A DNA stretch of 64,000 nt from Candidatus Bathyarchaeota archaeon (GTDB lineage: Archaea > Thermoproteota > Bathyarchaeia > JAPDIZ01), in the NCBI GenBank assembly GCA_029259355.1, contig JAPDIZ010000004.1, forward strand, positions 113,780 through 177,779, in the 5' to 3' direction. The translations under genes and the position numbers were made by a program. This document shows positions 8,297 through 16,963 of this stretch, piece by piece (the stretch's first letter is position 1; every line of letters starts with the position of its first letter). The notes below the pieces were generated by a model. It ran no database searches. It worked only from the letters and a program-made list of their open reading frames with translations, and had not been told where the DNA came from.

Positions 8297-9569
8297 CAGC
8301 CTCTTCCAAAATCTTCACCCACCTTTTGACGAAGGGGTCACGGTCTCTATCGGTTAACAAGCCTGTAGCTGTGCTAGCGCGCTCGTCTAGGACTACCTCG
8401 ACATCAGAAACGAGCTTCATAGCTTCAGGCACAAGCTCACCCAGCGGGCTAAACGCTTCTTGGAGAAAGCTAGACTTTTCGGGGACGGCGGGGAGCGCTA
8501 GCTCCCTCGAAACAGGGCTTGCTCTGCAATCCACCTCTACGTAGAGCAACCCCTTCTCGCCCACATGCTTGAAGGCCTCTCTCTCAACAGCTACGCGGAG
8601 GTCTATATCGTCTCCATCTACTCTCCCATCCAGCACCACTCTCAGAATCCCATCGGCTTCGGAGAATTTGAGCTGCTCAGCAAAGCTCCTAACTTCTGCT
8701 AACGCTTTTTCTACAAAGCGTTGAATACCCCAAACCGCTCCCTCGCTAGAGACCTTAACAGACTTGATGAGCTGCAGAGGCTTTAGCTCAACGAATCGGA
8801 GGCTTTGAAGCGCGCCCCCCTCAACCTCTGCTATGTAGACGCCGAAGGGCCCTTTGTCCCCGAGGTCTATGGCGTCCGTCCCTCCTGGGGTGAGCAGAAC
8901 GCTTCCGCCTTTCTCGGCTGGGTCCAGGTGTCCATGGTAGTGCCCACACACCACGAGATCTGCTCCAACGCTTAGGGCTTGAGAAGCTGATATGGTCGAG
9001 TATTCAGGCGTTCCCGGGGGGATAGGGTGGTGTCCCTCTACAAAGGCGTGGAGGAGTAGGACCTTGAAGCTTCCTCGGCTAAGAGCCTTTTTGATTGAAT
9101 CGGCTTTTTCGCTAAACGTCTTTTTGGCGAAGGGGGTGTAGCCCAAGCCTGCTACACAGATTTGTTGGTCGAAGAAGGTGGAGATGCCTCCGTCCTCATC
9201 CTCGCCCACAACGTGGAAGTACTCTGCAAGAGGGTGCCATACGTAGTCTAAGGCGCTATTCTCCGACGTTCCATCATGATTTCCCCTAACCACCACAATG
9301 TTAACTCGCTTGCGGTATAGCTCAGATATGGCGTCTATCAGCCGCTGAAGCTCCTTCTTAACAAAGGCGGTGTCCTCAGGCCTCATAGACCTTCGTTCAA
9401 AGAGATCTCCGCTGTGAAGCACGTAGTCAACGCCTTCTCTTATGAACACGTCTATGGCTTGGGAAAAGGCGTGTTTAAAAGCCGCCCTCCTCTTGTCTCC
9501 AACAACTCTTGGGATGCTTCTACCCACGTGGGTGTCGCTAAAAATCCCTATCTTGAAGGATTCCCCCAC
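8274..9569 (-). CDS. mre11: Mre11 DNA double-strand break nuclease
   Basis: 431 aa. Mn-dependent metallophosphoesterase that nicks and resects DNA ends together with Rad50, NurA and HerA. Phosphoesterase motifs are complete: SDTH (D12, H14), SGDLFERR (D55), RGNHDG (N97-H98-D99) and GHYHGH near residue 207. The C-terminal 150 residues are the capping domain and the Rad50-binding region. It starts four bases after herA stops and overlaps rad50 by about 20 bases, so co-translation is likely. Confidence 0.95.
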   Translation of the reverse strand: MGESFKIGIFSDTHVGRSIPRVVGDKRRAAFKHAFSQAIDVFIREGVDYVLHSGDLFERRSMRPEDTAFVKKELQRLIDAISELYRKRVNIVVVRGNHDGTSENSALDYVWHPLAEYFHVVGEDEDGGISTFFDQQICVAGLGYTPFAKKTFSEKADSIKKALSRGSFKVLLLHAFVEGHHPIPPGTPEYSTISASQALSVGADLVVCGHYHGHLDPAEKGGSVLLTPGGTDAIDLGDKGPFGVYIAEVEGGALQSLRFVELKPLQLIKSVKVSSEGAVWGIQRFVEKALAEVRSFAEQLKFSEADGILRVVLDGRVDGDDIDLRVAVEREAFKHVGEKGLLYVEVDCRASPVSRELALPAVPEKSSFLQEAFSPLGELVPEAMKLVSDVEVVLDERASTATGLLTDRDRDPFVKRWVKILEEAVEHEQRN

Positions 9570-9573
9570 TCAG

Positions 9574-11127
9574 CTACCACCTCTCCCTATCAAAGGATTC
9601 CACAGCCTCCATGATCACGCTGTTCGCCTCCAAAAGCCTAGGGGTGATTCCTCGGTGGACGGTGGCTCTTGGAAGCGTCTTGATCTGCGCTGGGAGGGGG
9701 ACGAAGGGACCCACCAAAACCGCTTCTCCTTGGTTTAGGCTTGGGAGATCCTCTATCAGCCTATGGCTGAAGCTTTCGCTTGCGCTCTCTATCATCAGCT
9801 GGTCTTGGCGGTTCACTATCCTGAGCACAGCGTAATTGCCTATGTTGGCCATGATGTCTGGGCTTATGCTCCTTGGCCGCTGGCTTATGAGAGCAAGGTG
9901 TAGCCCAAACTTAGCTCCTTCGCGTATAGCAGTCGATATAGCTCTCGTCGCGTACTTGCTTCTCTCGGTGGATGCGACTCGATGAGCTTCTTCGATGAAG
10001 AGGAAGGTGGGCGGAGCCTTCACCCAGTCGCCTTGGTGCTTCACCATGTGCCTAAAGACTAGGTCTACGACAAGGCCTGTGTAGACATCTTGCATCCTAT
10101 CGGGCAAACCCCTTAGGCATATCACGCTCAAGGTCTTTGGCCTAAGCAGATCAGATATCGGCGTAGACTCTGGGGGAAGGTCTATGTCCTCCCCCATGTC
10201 CTCAAGCCTCATGAGCAGAGAGCTCAGCCTCTTCTTCCTGTCAGAGGATTTCTCTCCCTCAAGCTCCTCCTCAAGCCTAGAGATGACATCGGCTAGCCCA
10301 AACGGCTTGTTCTCCTTCCTAAGCTCCTTGATCACCTTCCTAAGCTCGTATACCTGTAGAGGTCCCAAAGCCCCCAAGAGCTCTGCCATAGCCTGAGAAG
10401 AAACCTGCTCCAAGCTTATCTTAAGCTCCCGAGTCTCTGCCGTTATGCCGGGAATCTTGGGTGCCTTGGGTGGGTAGTAGACCACTACGTCGAAGTCGCT
10501 GTGCTTTTTCCCATCCCACCTCTGATCCATCATCACATAGTCTCCGTGTATGTCCACAACCACCACGGGGAAGTAGGTGTTGAGCAGTATCTCCTCCATG
10601 AACTTCCCAGCGAGGTAGCTTTTGCCCGCTCTCGTCTGAGCAAATATGCCTAGGTGGAATTGGAGGTCTTGGAGGTGTATGGGGACCCTTACGTTTGGCC
10701 TATGTATCAGGCTGCCGACAAAGACGGGTAATCTGGGCTCGTCTCCCGAGAAGAACTGGCCCAAAACTTCGTCGCTAGCTCTGTAAACAGGAGTGCCGGG
10801 GCGGGGCGCTGACTTTGGCCTCAGCATCCTTCCGTTCTCCAAGTAGCCGAGTACCTCAGCTCCAGCAACCTGGTACTCGTACTTCCTCGCGTAGTCGGGT
10901 GAGAGGGGGAGCGTTTGGGAAAGCCCCTCTCGAGCAAGAGGGCTTTTTGCGCCAAGCCTAACCACCTCAGCTAAAACATCAACCCTCTTGCTCCCCTCGG
11001 GAACGAGCTCCTCAACTGAAACCAGCACGTACTCGTGGAGAGCCATGGCCAAGCCTCTATCAACTTGAAACTCGAAGTAGTTTGGAGTAGATTCGCCGAT
11101 GACATCGCCTACTCGCTCAAGCTCCAA
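9574..11127 (-). CDS. herA: HerA bipolar DNA helicase/translocase
   Basis: 517 aa. Hexameric FtsK/HerA-type translocase that pumps DNA into the NurA nuclease during end resection. N-terminal HAS-barrel domain (about 1-135), then Walker A AQTRAGKSY at 163-171, a DIHGDY segment, Walker B FLFIEEAHR, and LALISQRPRS (sensor region). The C-terminal segment contains the PLPAQIKTLPR motif common in HerA. Starts three bases after nurA stops. Length and domain order are normal. Confidence 0.95.
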   Translation of the reverse strand: MELERVGDVIGESTPNYFEFQVDRGLAMALHEYVLVSVEELVPEGSKRVDVLAEVVRLGAKSPLAREGLSQTLPLSPDYARKYEYQVAGAEVLGYLENGRMLRPKSAPRPGTPVYRASDEVLGQFFSGDEPRLPVFVGSLIHRPNVRVPIHLQDLQFHLGIFAQTRAGKSYLAGKFMEEILLNTYFPVVVVDIHGDYVMMDQRWDGKKHSDFDVVVYYPPKAPKIPGITAETRELKISLEQVSSQAMAELLGALGPLQVYELRKVIKELRKENKPFGLADVISRLEEELEGEKSSDRKKRLSSLLMRLEDMGEDIDLPPESTPISDLLRPKTLSVICLRGLPDRMQDVYTGLVVDLVFRHMVKHQGDWVKAPPTFLFIEEAHRVASTERSKYATRAISTAIREGAKFGLHLALISQRPRSISPDIMANIGNYAVLRIVNRQDQLMIESASESFSHRLIEDLPSLNQGEAVLVGPFVPLPAQIKTLPRATVHRGITPRLLEANSVIMEAVESFDRERW

Positions 11128-11130
11128 GCC

Positions 11131-12468
11131 CTACACCCTCCTCAGAACCCTATCCCTAAGCTCCCTCCGCCTAACAGATACGTCGTAGCCCATGCTCCTA
11201 AGCTCGTCGAGAATAAGCCTCTCAATAATCTCCACATACTCAAACCGCTTGATACGAGCTACCTCATCGACCTCAACCAAAGGCCTTATGAAGACGGGGT
11301 CTTCCCCCAAGCCGTTTAGTACGCTGAGCAGCTCCTCAAGCGAGGGCTTCCACCTCTCTCCTGGGAAAAACACGTTTTCCACAATATCTCCCCATGATGG
11401 GCCGTCGTATCCCAGAGCAGTGGAGGGGATGTCTACTCGAAAAGCGTTAGTAGATCCCGGAGGCTTCCAGTAAGTTATCGCGACTGGCGGCAGCGAGTAG
11501 AGCTCGTCGAGAGCACTGACTAGGCGTAGCAGCTCAGCTCCCACAAGCCTCTTCCTAAACTCTGATTCTCCCCAGCTTCTGGCGGGGTATACGTAGAGGG
11601 TTATGGGGGAAAGGATGAGGGGCGTGGTGTAGCCTGGGGTGTGCGTCATCGATGAGTAGACGTATTCGTCGCTTATGGGGTGCTCCAGCTCCTCGAGTAG
11701 GCTCTCAACACCCTCTAAGTCGCTTCCCAAGATCTCCCTAATCCTCTTCACCACTTTGTGGGGCTTGCGATACTTCCTCCTCAAATCGTAAGCATATTCT
11801 TCGCCGATGGTTGGCTTAGCCCTCAGCAGCTTATCTATCAACAGCTTGCTCCTCAAGTAGCTTACGCGGCTATCCTTAGAAACGCCTAAAGCCACCAAAG
11901 AGCCTTCACAACACATCCTCAAGAGCTTAGACAGCTCCTCCAAAGCCTTGCTCAAAACATCTTGCTCGCGCTCAAGCCACCCGATGTGATGTCGGTAGAC
12001 AGGATAAAGCGATCCATCTAGGATCGCGAGGACGCGCTCTACTCCCCGCTGTTTGAGCAACTCCTCAACAACTCTTCTAAGAAGCTCAAGCTCAACTGCT
12101 TTGCAGAAGAGCCCTGGGGAAACCGCGTCGTCTCTCGCCAAAAACCTGTACTCAGTTATGGGCTCAAAATCCTTTACGCCGTATACGTGAGCAACCGCTC
12201 TTACACAAACCACTGAAATCCTTCCAGTGAAGTCGCTCTTTCTATGGCTTCCGTCGCAAACCACCAGCGCATAGCCATCTAGGCCTTTCTTGTCCCAAAA
12301 CTCGTTCCAAACGGAGAGGTAGAGGTCGCTAAAGCCCTCACCCCTCTTCGGTGGAGGAAGCTTAGACAAAGCTTGTCGGAGAGCGTCTATGGGGTCTTCC
12401 GAGCTGAGCACCCTCCTCGACACCGCATAGTAATACCTGCTTTGCGCGGATATAAATGCAAATTTCAC
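11131..12468 (-). CDS. nurA: NurA 5'-3' nuclease
   Basis: 445 aa. RNase H-fold nuclease forming the exonuclease part of the HerA-NurA resection machine. The first acidic motif is VVCDGSHRKS (D72), the second AILDGSLYP around residue 150, and there is a late GYDGPSWGD segment. First gene of the four-gene resection operon; GTG start at 12468 right after GCGGAGGC. In thermophilic archaea these four genes are almost always clustered, which supports both the function and a thermophilic host. Confidence 0.93.
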   Translation of the reverse strand: MKFAFISAQSRYYYAVSRRVLSSEDPIDALRQALSKLPPPKRGEGFSDLYLSVWNEFWDKKGLDGYALVVCDGSHRKSDFTGRISVVCVRAVAHVYGVKDFEPITEYRFLARDDAVSPGLFCKAVELELLRRVVEELLKQRGVERVLAILDGSLYPVYRHHIGWLEREQDVLSKALEELSKLLRMCCEGSLVALGVSKDSRVSYLRSKLLIDKLLRAKPTIGEEYAYDLRRKYRKPHKVVKRIREILGSDLEGVESLLEELEHPISDEYVYSSMTHTPGYTTPLILSPITLYVYPARSWGESEFRKRLVGAELLRLVSALDELYSLPPVAITYWKPPGSTNAFRVDIPSTALGYDGPSWGDIVENVFFPGERWKPSLEELLSVLNGLGEDPVFIRPLVEVDEVARIKRFEYVEIIERLILDELRSMGYDVSVRRRELRDRVLRRV

Positions 12469-12513
12469 GCCTCCGCAAAATTAGCGTAGGGGGAGTTGTG
12501 TGAAAGTATGGAG

Positions 12514-12711
12514 CTAGTCCTCCTCGTATTGGAAGATGTCCTCTATCTTTGCATTGAAGACTCTGGCTATTTTGAAGGCTAGGGAGAGCGATGGGTCGTA
12601 TCTCCCCTTCTCGATAGCGATTATGGTCTGCCTAGTCACCCCAACCCTTTTGGCAAGCTCCTCCTGCGTCATGTCGTGCATAGCTCTGTACACCTTGATC
12701 TTGTTCTTCAC
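12514..12711 (-). CDS. XRE-family HTH transcriptional regulator
   Basis: 65 aa, almost entirely one helix-turn-helix domain: KVYRAMHDMTQEELAKRVGV then TRQTIIAIEKGRYDPSLSLA and KIARVFNAKIEDIF, the classic small archaeal XRE repressor. GTG start directly after the TAG of the upstream membrane gene, so both are translated from one message. Small XRE proteins paired with DUF2178-type membrane proteins recur in archaea and probably sense a membrane-linked signal. The likely operator is the inverted repeat at 13111-13125. Confidence 0.9.
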   Translation of the reverse strand: MKNKIKVYRAMHDMTQEELAKRVGVTRQTIIAIEKGRYDPSLSLAFKIARVFNAKIEDIFQYEED

Positions 12712-13086
12712 CTACATCACCCGGCTGTAGTAGGCGTACAGAAGCGTGTAGGCTGCAAGCAGCGCGCATACGATGAAGCCGAGCGCTACGCCGAGAGACC
12801 TCCAAGGCTCAGCCAACAAGCCAGCGACAGATGCGACTGCGGCCAACGCTCCCGCTACAAGAAACGCCTGTAGCGTTCGCCAAGCAGCTCTTTCCCTAAT
12901 CCTCCAGATCCGCTCATCCTCAACAGCTTCCTCAAGCTTTTTCCTACACAGCATCTCAGCGAACAACGCGGTGGCAAAGGCTGCGAGCGCGTAGTGGAGG
13001 TTTCCGAGAGCGAGGAAGATGCCCATAGCTCCTCCGCAGATCCCGCCAATCGCGACGACACACCTTCTGTAGGTTTTGGCGTCCAA
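12712..13086 (-). CDS. DUF2178-like four-helix membrane protein
   Basis: 124 aa from a TTG at 13086 behind GGTGAGGG. Two hydrophobic hairpins (about residues 8-42 and 70-122) separated by a charged cytoplasmic loop CRKKLEEAVEDERIWRIRERAAWRT, matching the DUF2178 layout. Co-transcribed with the XRE regulator that follows without a gap. A membrane partner that modulates the regulator is the usual proposal; nothing in the sequence shows an enzyme or transporter function. Confidence 0.8.
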   Translation of the reverse strand: MDAKTYRRCVVAIGGICGGAMGIFLALGNLHYALAAFATALFAEMLCRKKLEEAVEDERIWRIRERAAWRTLQAFLVAGALAAVASVAGLLAEPWRSLGVALGFIVCALLAAYTLLYAYYSRVM

Positions 13087-13110
13087 CCCTCACCACCACG
13101 TAAAGCATAG

Positions 13111-13125
13111 ATTACAAAATGTAAT
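13111..13125 (-). promoter_or_regulatory. Inverted-repeat operator at the XRE/DUF2178 promoter
   Basis: ATTACA-AAA-TGTAAT, a perfect 6-bp inverted repeat with 3-base spacer, adjoins the AT-rich TTTAAA element (near 13124-13129) about 40 bases before the TTG start. A related half-site (CATTAC...TTTTTGTA) follows at 13130-13142. Position over the promoter suggests autorepression by the XRE protein. Confidence 0.5.
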
Positions 13126-13183
13126 TTAAACATTACTTTTTGTACGCTAAACGCGACATCGATTGCGACGGTGCGCCGCCTCA

Positions 13184-13981
13184 TCAGCAAACGTCTAATA
13201 CAGCAAACCTTGGGTGGTGAACCACCACCTTTGCGTGAGGTATGCTCGAGCGCTTCAACCCATCGATCAGCTCCTTAACATAGCTTTGGTGGTGTTTGGT
13301 GAGGATGTCGTAGCTTTTTGGAGCGAGCTGACGCAAAGCTGCCCGAAACTTGCTCCCGCTTAGCCTAAGGTTCAAGACCTCGACGTAGACCATCTCCACC
13401 AAACCCCTTAGCTCCATAAGCAAGCTCTCTACGTCGACTAGCTCGGGGATGGCTGGGCTTATGAAAGCATAGGTCCTCACTCTTTCGTCAACGAGAGCTT
13501 TTAGCGCAGCTATTCTCTGGCTATGGCTTGGGGAATTGGACTCGAAAACCTTCTTTACTTGGTCCACAAAGCCGTTTACCGTAAGCCCAACCTCTATTCT
13601 CTCAAATTTCTTGAACAGCTCTATGTCTCTGGCGACGAGATCTGACTTGGTGAGCACCGAGAGCTCAATCCTCTTGTCCATAGCCTCCAAGACCCTCTGG
13701 GTTAGACGAAGCTTCTTCTCCACGGGCTGATAGGGATCTGAAACCGTAGACATGGAAACTCTTCCTTTTACATACTTTTTCGCTAGCTGAGGAGCGTTTA
13801 CCTTTGCCTCAACCCAAGTCCCCCACTCGCCGTATCGCTTCCACCTACACACAAACTTGGAGTAGCAGTAGAGGCAAGCATGCTCGCACCCAACGTATTG
13901 ATTAACCGTGTACCTGATCCCCGGTATCTTGGTGGGTGTGTAGAGGCGCTTTGCGTATACCTCGATTACCTTGACGCACAA
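13184..13981 (-). CDS. Radical SAM protein, spore photoproduct lyase-like (COG1533)
   Basis: 265 aa from a TTG at 13979-13981. The radical SAM cluster motif CEHACLYC (CxxxCxxC) follows GIRYTVNQYVG, and downstream SMSTVSDPYQPVEKK and LSVLTKSDLVARD are characteristic of the SplB/Rv2578c-like group. In archaea the substrate is generally unknown; DNA repair is only inferred from the bacterial lyase. A start further upstream (14152) is open but its extra residues are low-complexity and overlap the promoter of the divergent zinc-ribbon gene, so it was not used. Confidence 0.8.
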   Translation of the reverse strand: MCVKVIEVYAKRLYTPTKIPGIRYTVNQYVGCEHACLYCYSKFVCRWKRYGEWGTWVEAKVNAPQLAKKYVKGRVSMSTVSDPYQPVEKKLRLTQRVLEAMDKRIELSVLTKSDLVARDIELFKKFERIEVGLTVNGFVDQVKKVFESNSPSHSQRIAALKALVDERVRTYAFISPAIPELVDVESLLMELRGLVEMVYVEVLNLRLSGSKFRAALRQLAPKSYDILTKHHQSYVKELIDGLKRSSIPHAKVVVHHPRFAVLDVC

Positions 13982-14075
13982 GCTGCTTCTCTCCAGCCAA
14001 ACGCAGAGCTCCGAAGACGTTTTAGGTGTTTTCCTTAGAAAACTACTATCCGTTTGGTGGGTGGGAGGCGCACGG

Positions 14076-14210
14076 GTGGTTCGCTGCCCAAGATGTGGAT
14101 CAGATAGGATTAGGGAAAACAACGAGGTGCTTGGCGAAAAGCACGTCTTCAAGTGCTTCTACTGCCGAAAGTGTGGAGCACACTTCGCCATAATGGAAGA
14201 GGTTGAGTAA
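14076..14210 (+). CDS. Small zinc-ribbon protein
   Basis: 44 aa from a GTG at 14076 preceded by GGGAGGCG. Two knuckles, CPRCGSDRI near the N-terminus and CFYCRKCGAHF near the C-terminus, form a one-domain zinc ribbon like those of transcription or ribosome-associated mini-proteins. An upstream in-frame codon exists but the SD and the first zinc knuckle favour this start. Divergent from the radical SAM gene, convergent with the methyltransferase (six bases apart). Function unknown. Confidence 0.65.
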   Translation: MVRCPRCGSDRIRENNEVLGEKHVFKCFYCRKCGAHFAIMEEVE

Positions 14211-14215
14211 GGGAG

Positions 14216-15298
14216 TCAGCGCTTCTTCGCTACAATGATCTTTGCGTCCAGCGTATCTCCGAGCTTAGCGAGTGAGCACCCAGCAAACGCGGATTCATCA
14301 ACTACCTTAACAACCTCGAAGTACCTGCTCAATAGCTCGAGGTACTCCTCAAGCAACAGGTCTCCCTTGAAGCTGTATATCTTCTTCCCCTGCTTCTCGC
14401 CCGCAAACTTCAACAGGTTCCACTCGATGTCGAGCATGGGGTTTTTGGAGCCCTCTCCTCTGCGGTAGAAGACGTGTTTGTTTATGAACAATCCGCCTGG
14501 GTTTAGGGATGCGTGTATCTTGGGGACTAGGGTGGGGTTTCTGCCACCGGGGTTGTAGGAGAAGAAGACGATGTCGTATCCGCTTCCTATGTCGTCGGTG
14601 AAGAAGTCCCCAGCCAAAACCTCCACTCTGTCAGCGCCAAACGCCTCCACATACCTCTTCGTGTGCTCGACTACCTGAGGGAGATCGAACACGTAAGCTC
14701 TTAGCTTAGGGTTTAGCTTGGTGAAGGCGATGGCGTAGAGACCGTGTCCACCACCAAGGTCTAAAAGAGTCTTTGCCTCCCAAAACTCGGGTAGCTCAAC
14801 CACTACCCTAACGGTTTTCTGAAGCTCTCCGCAGAGAGCTTCCGAAGCCATTACGTGAATGTGGTCTTTGAAGAACTCCTCAACATCGACTATAACTGGG
14901 TTTTTGAGGGCTTCAGCTAGCTTGCTCCAAACCTCGAAGCTCTTCATCAAGTTGTCGAGCACGTTTCCCTGAAAGAGCGGAGAATTTGTCCTCAGATAGG
15001 ATTTGCTAACCTCTGTAGCTTTGTACACACCATTTTCTCCAGCGACGAGGCCTGCATCAGCTAAGATTTCGCAAATACACCAGACTAGGTATGGGTCTAT
15101 GCCCAAGACCTCGCTAAGCTCTTCCGCGCTTTTTGGGGGTTCGAGGTGGTCGAAGAGCTTTAGCTTCACCGCGGCGTAGATGGTTGAAAAGAGCTTAAAT
15201 CCCTTGGAGCATTGGCGCAAGACGCTGTATAGGGGCTCAGGGCTTACCGAGGGCTCGTATACCAACAGCTTCTCCAAAGAGGGCTCCTCGCCGCTCAC
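14216..15298 (-). CDS. SAM-dependent O-methyltransferase-like protein with winged-helix domain
   Basis: About 360 aa; GTG at 15298 follows AGGTGG (another GTG at 15307 overlaps that site). Residues about 40-115 form the dimerisation/winged-helix domain seen in plant- and bacteriochlorophyll-type O-methyltransferases (SAEELSEVLGIDPYLVWCICEIL), followed by a Rossmann domain with LLDLGGGHGLYAIAF as SAM motif I and YDIVFFSYNPGG as motif IV. The substrate is unknown. Divergent from the metal ABC importer, with the palindrome at 15323-15337 in the shared promoter, so metal-responsive control is possible. Confidence 0.8.
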   Translation of the reverse strand: MSGEEPSLEKLLVYEPSVSPEPLYSVLRQCSKGFKLFSTIYAAVKLKLFDHLEPPKSAEELSEVLGIDPYLVWCICEILADAGLVAGENGVYKATEVSKSYLRTNSPLFQGNVLDNLMKSFEVWSKLAEALKNPVIVDVEEFFKDHIHVMASEALCGELQKTVRVVVELPEFWEAKTLLDLGGGHGLYAIAFTKLNPKLRAYVFDLPQVVEHTKRYVEAFGADRVEVLAGDFFTDDIGSGYDIVFFSYNPGGRNPTLVPKIHASLNPGGLFINKHVFYRRGEGSKNPMLDIEWNLLKFAGEKQGKKIYSFKGDLLLEEYLELLSRYFEVVKVVDESAFAGCSLAKLGDTLDAKIIVAKKR

Positions 15299-15322
15299 CA
15301 AACCCACCTAAGCATGGTTGGG

Positions 15323-15337
15323 TTAAGTAACACTTAA
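15323..15337. promoter_or_regulatory. Operator-like palindrome TTAAGT-AAC-ACTTAA
   Basis: A perfect 6-bp inverted repeat with a 3-base spacer between the methyltransferase and ABC importer genes, touching the TATA-like CTTAAAAG of the importer. The core TAAGTAACACTT recurs exactly at 21300-21311 in front of the ECF-S-like gene. Shared core, dyad symmetry and promoter position suggest one repressor, plausibly a Zur/DtxR/MntR-type metalloregulator. Confidence 0.55.
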
Positions 15338-15386
15338 AAGCAATTCCTTGTTACCTTAGGGACAAAGCCTCTTTGGGCGAGAGGAG

Positions 15387-16145
15387 TTGGAGCCTCCAGC
15401 GATCGAGCTGGTAAACGTCTCGACAACCTACGAGGGGGAGCAGCGACCCGCGATAAAGAACATCAACCTACGGATAAGCGCTGGCGAAGTGGTGTACGTA
15501 GCTGGTCCAAATGGAGCGGGCAAGACCACGCTGCTGGAGACCATCAACGGCTTGCTTACGCCAGTAAGAGGCTCCGTCTACGTGCTTGGGCAAGACGTGT
15601 CGAAGAGGGGGAGACTGGTTCGCAGAGAAATCGGCTACGTCCCACAAGACTACGCATCCGATCCTTGGGAGCCCTTTAGAGCCATCGACGTGGTGCTTAT
15701 GGGTCTCTACGGAAAGCTTGGGCTCTTCACCAAGCCATCGAAGGAGGATTACGAGAAGGCGCTATGGGCGATGGAGCTTTTGGAGATAGACCACCTCGCG
15801 GAGAAGCCTGTTGGCAAGCTATCGGGTGGGCAGCAGCAGAGGGTGATGATCGCTAGAGCAATTGCGAAGAAGCCGAAGATTCTGCTGCTCGACGAACCCT
15901 TCTCTAGCCAAGACCTCGCTTCGCGTTCCAAGGTGATGGAGGTGATCGAAAACCTACACAAGTCTTGGAGGCTTACAACGGTTGTGGTTAGCCACAACCT
16001 ATCGGAGACTCTGAAGCTGTGCAACAGAGTAGTGCTCATGGCTGAAGGCAGAATCTTTGCGGAGGCTAGCTTAGACGAAGCTTTGGAGCTTTTGGGAAGC
16101 GCACTGGTTAAAAGCGCTCGAGTGGAGGCTGTTCGCGTAGCTTGA
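15387..16145 (+). CDS. Metal ABC importer, ATPase subunit (ZnuC/MntB-like)
   Basis: 252 aa from a TTG at 15387 behind GAGAGGAG. Walker A GPNGAGKTT at 40-48, signature LSGGQQQRV near 143-151, Walker B ILLLDEPF, H-loop VVVSHN. Powers import of Zn2+ or Mn2+ with the overlapping permease (16142, ATGA-type overlap) and the binding protein behind it. Assignment to the metal group rests on these partners (ABC-3 permease and TroA-like binding protein). Confidence 0.9.
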   Translation: MEPPAIELVNVSTTYEGEQRPAIKNINLRISAGEVVYVAGPNGAGKTTLLETINGLLTPVRGSVYVLGQDVSKRGRLVRREIGYVPQDYASDPWEPFRAIDVVLMGLYGKLGLFTKPSKEDYEKALWAMELLEIDHLAEKPVGKLSGGQQQRVMIARAIAKKPKILLLDEPFSSQDLASRSKVMEVIENLHKSWRLTTVVVSHNLSETLKLCNRVVLMAEGRIFAEASLDEALELLGSALVKSARVEAVRVA

Positions 16146-16963
16146 TGTGGCTGGGGCTCCTAGAGAGAGCTGTTGTTGGGTGTGTGTTGGCTGGAGCTCT
16201 CTGCGGGCTATTGGGAGTCTTCATCGTTAGGCTCAACCTCTCTTCCATAGGCTACTGCATGTCCCACGCTGCTTTTGCGGGAGCAGCGCTAGGCTTTCTG
16301 CTTTCGCAAGACCCTCTGCTGGTTGCGCTGGCGTTCGCTTCAGCAACAGCCGCTCTCTTGGGGCCAGTTGCTGACAAAGCAAAGATCAACATAGATGCGG
16401 TGACTGGCGTAGCGTTTTCGCTCAACATGGCGCTGGCTTTCGTGTTCATAAACCTAATCCCCGGACAAGGTCCGCTGACGCGAGAAGTTGTCAACATCCT
16501 TTGGGGAAGTGTGATGGCGGTCTCCGTAAGCGACCTAGTCTATTTGGCGGTGGTTGCGCTAGCCACATCAGTATATGTCGCGCTCTTTTGGAAAGAGCTT
16601 ATGGCTACGCTTTTCAACCGAAAGCTCGCTGAAGCCGATGGAATCGATACCAAGCTCTGTATCTATCCGCTGGTGTTTCTAACAGGCTTCGTAGTTACGC
16701 TTTCGCTCAAGCTGGTTGGGGGCTTGCTGGTTTTTGCCATGCTCTTCAACCCCGCATCAGCTGCTCTTCAGTTCGCCAACGACATCAGAAGGGTTGTGGT
16801 CGCTGCTCCAGTTATAGGGGCTGTGGCTTGCTTAGCTGGGCTAGTGGCTTCGCTTGCAGTGGATTGGCCAACGGGTTCTTGCATCGTGATCGCCTCCACC
16901 CTGTTGTTCGCGGTTGGTATGATTCTCTCGCCCAAGAGGAGGAGGGGTGTAGAAGGTGTTTAG
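16142..16963 (+). CDS. Metal ABC importer, ABC-3 family permease
   Basis: 273 aa with about eight hydrophobic segments. The N-terminal SIGYCMSHAAFAGAALGFLL block and the later GGLLVFAMLFNPASAAL loop are typical for ZnuB/MntC-type permeases; the latter is the coupling region. Overlaps the ATPase gene by four bases and the binding-protein gene by eight, so all three are translated as a unit. Confidence 0.9.
   Translation: MMWLGLLERAVVGCVLAGALCGLLGVFIVRLNLSSIGYCMSHAAFAGAALGFLLSQDPLLVALAFASATAALLGPVADKAKINIDAVTGVAFSLNMALAFVFINLIPGQGPLTREVVNILWGSVMAVSVSDLVYLAVVALATSVYVALFWKELMATLFNRKLAEADGIDTKLCIYPLVFLTGFVVTLSLKLVGGLLVFAMLFNPASAALQFANDIRRVVVAAPVIGAVACLAGLVASLAVDWPTGSCIVIASTLLFAVGMILSPKRRRGVEGV

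Noticed and set aside
9574..11127. Divergent Walker A (AQTRAGKS) in HerA as a sign of inactivity
   Set aside because: The essential GKS is intact and the other motifs are complete; this variant appears to be ordinary within one HerA group.
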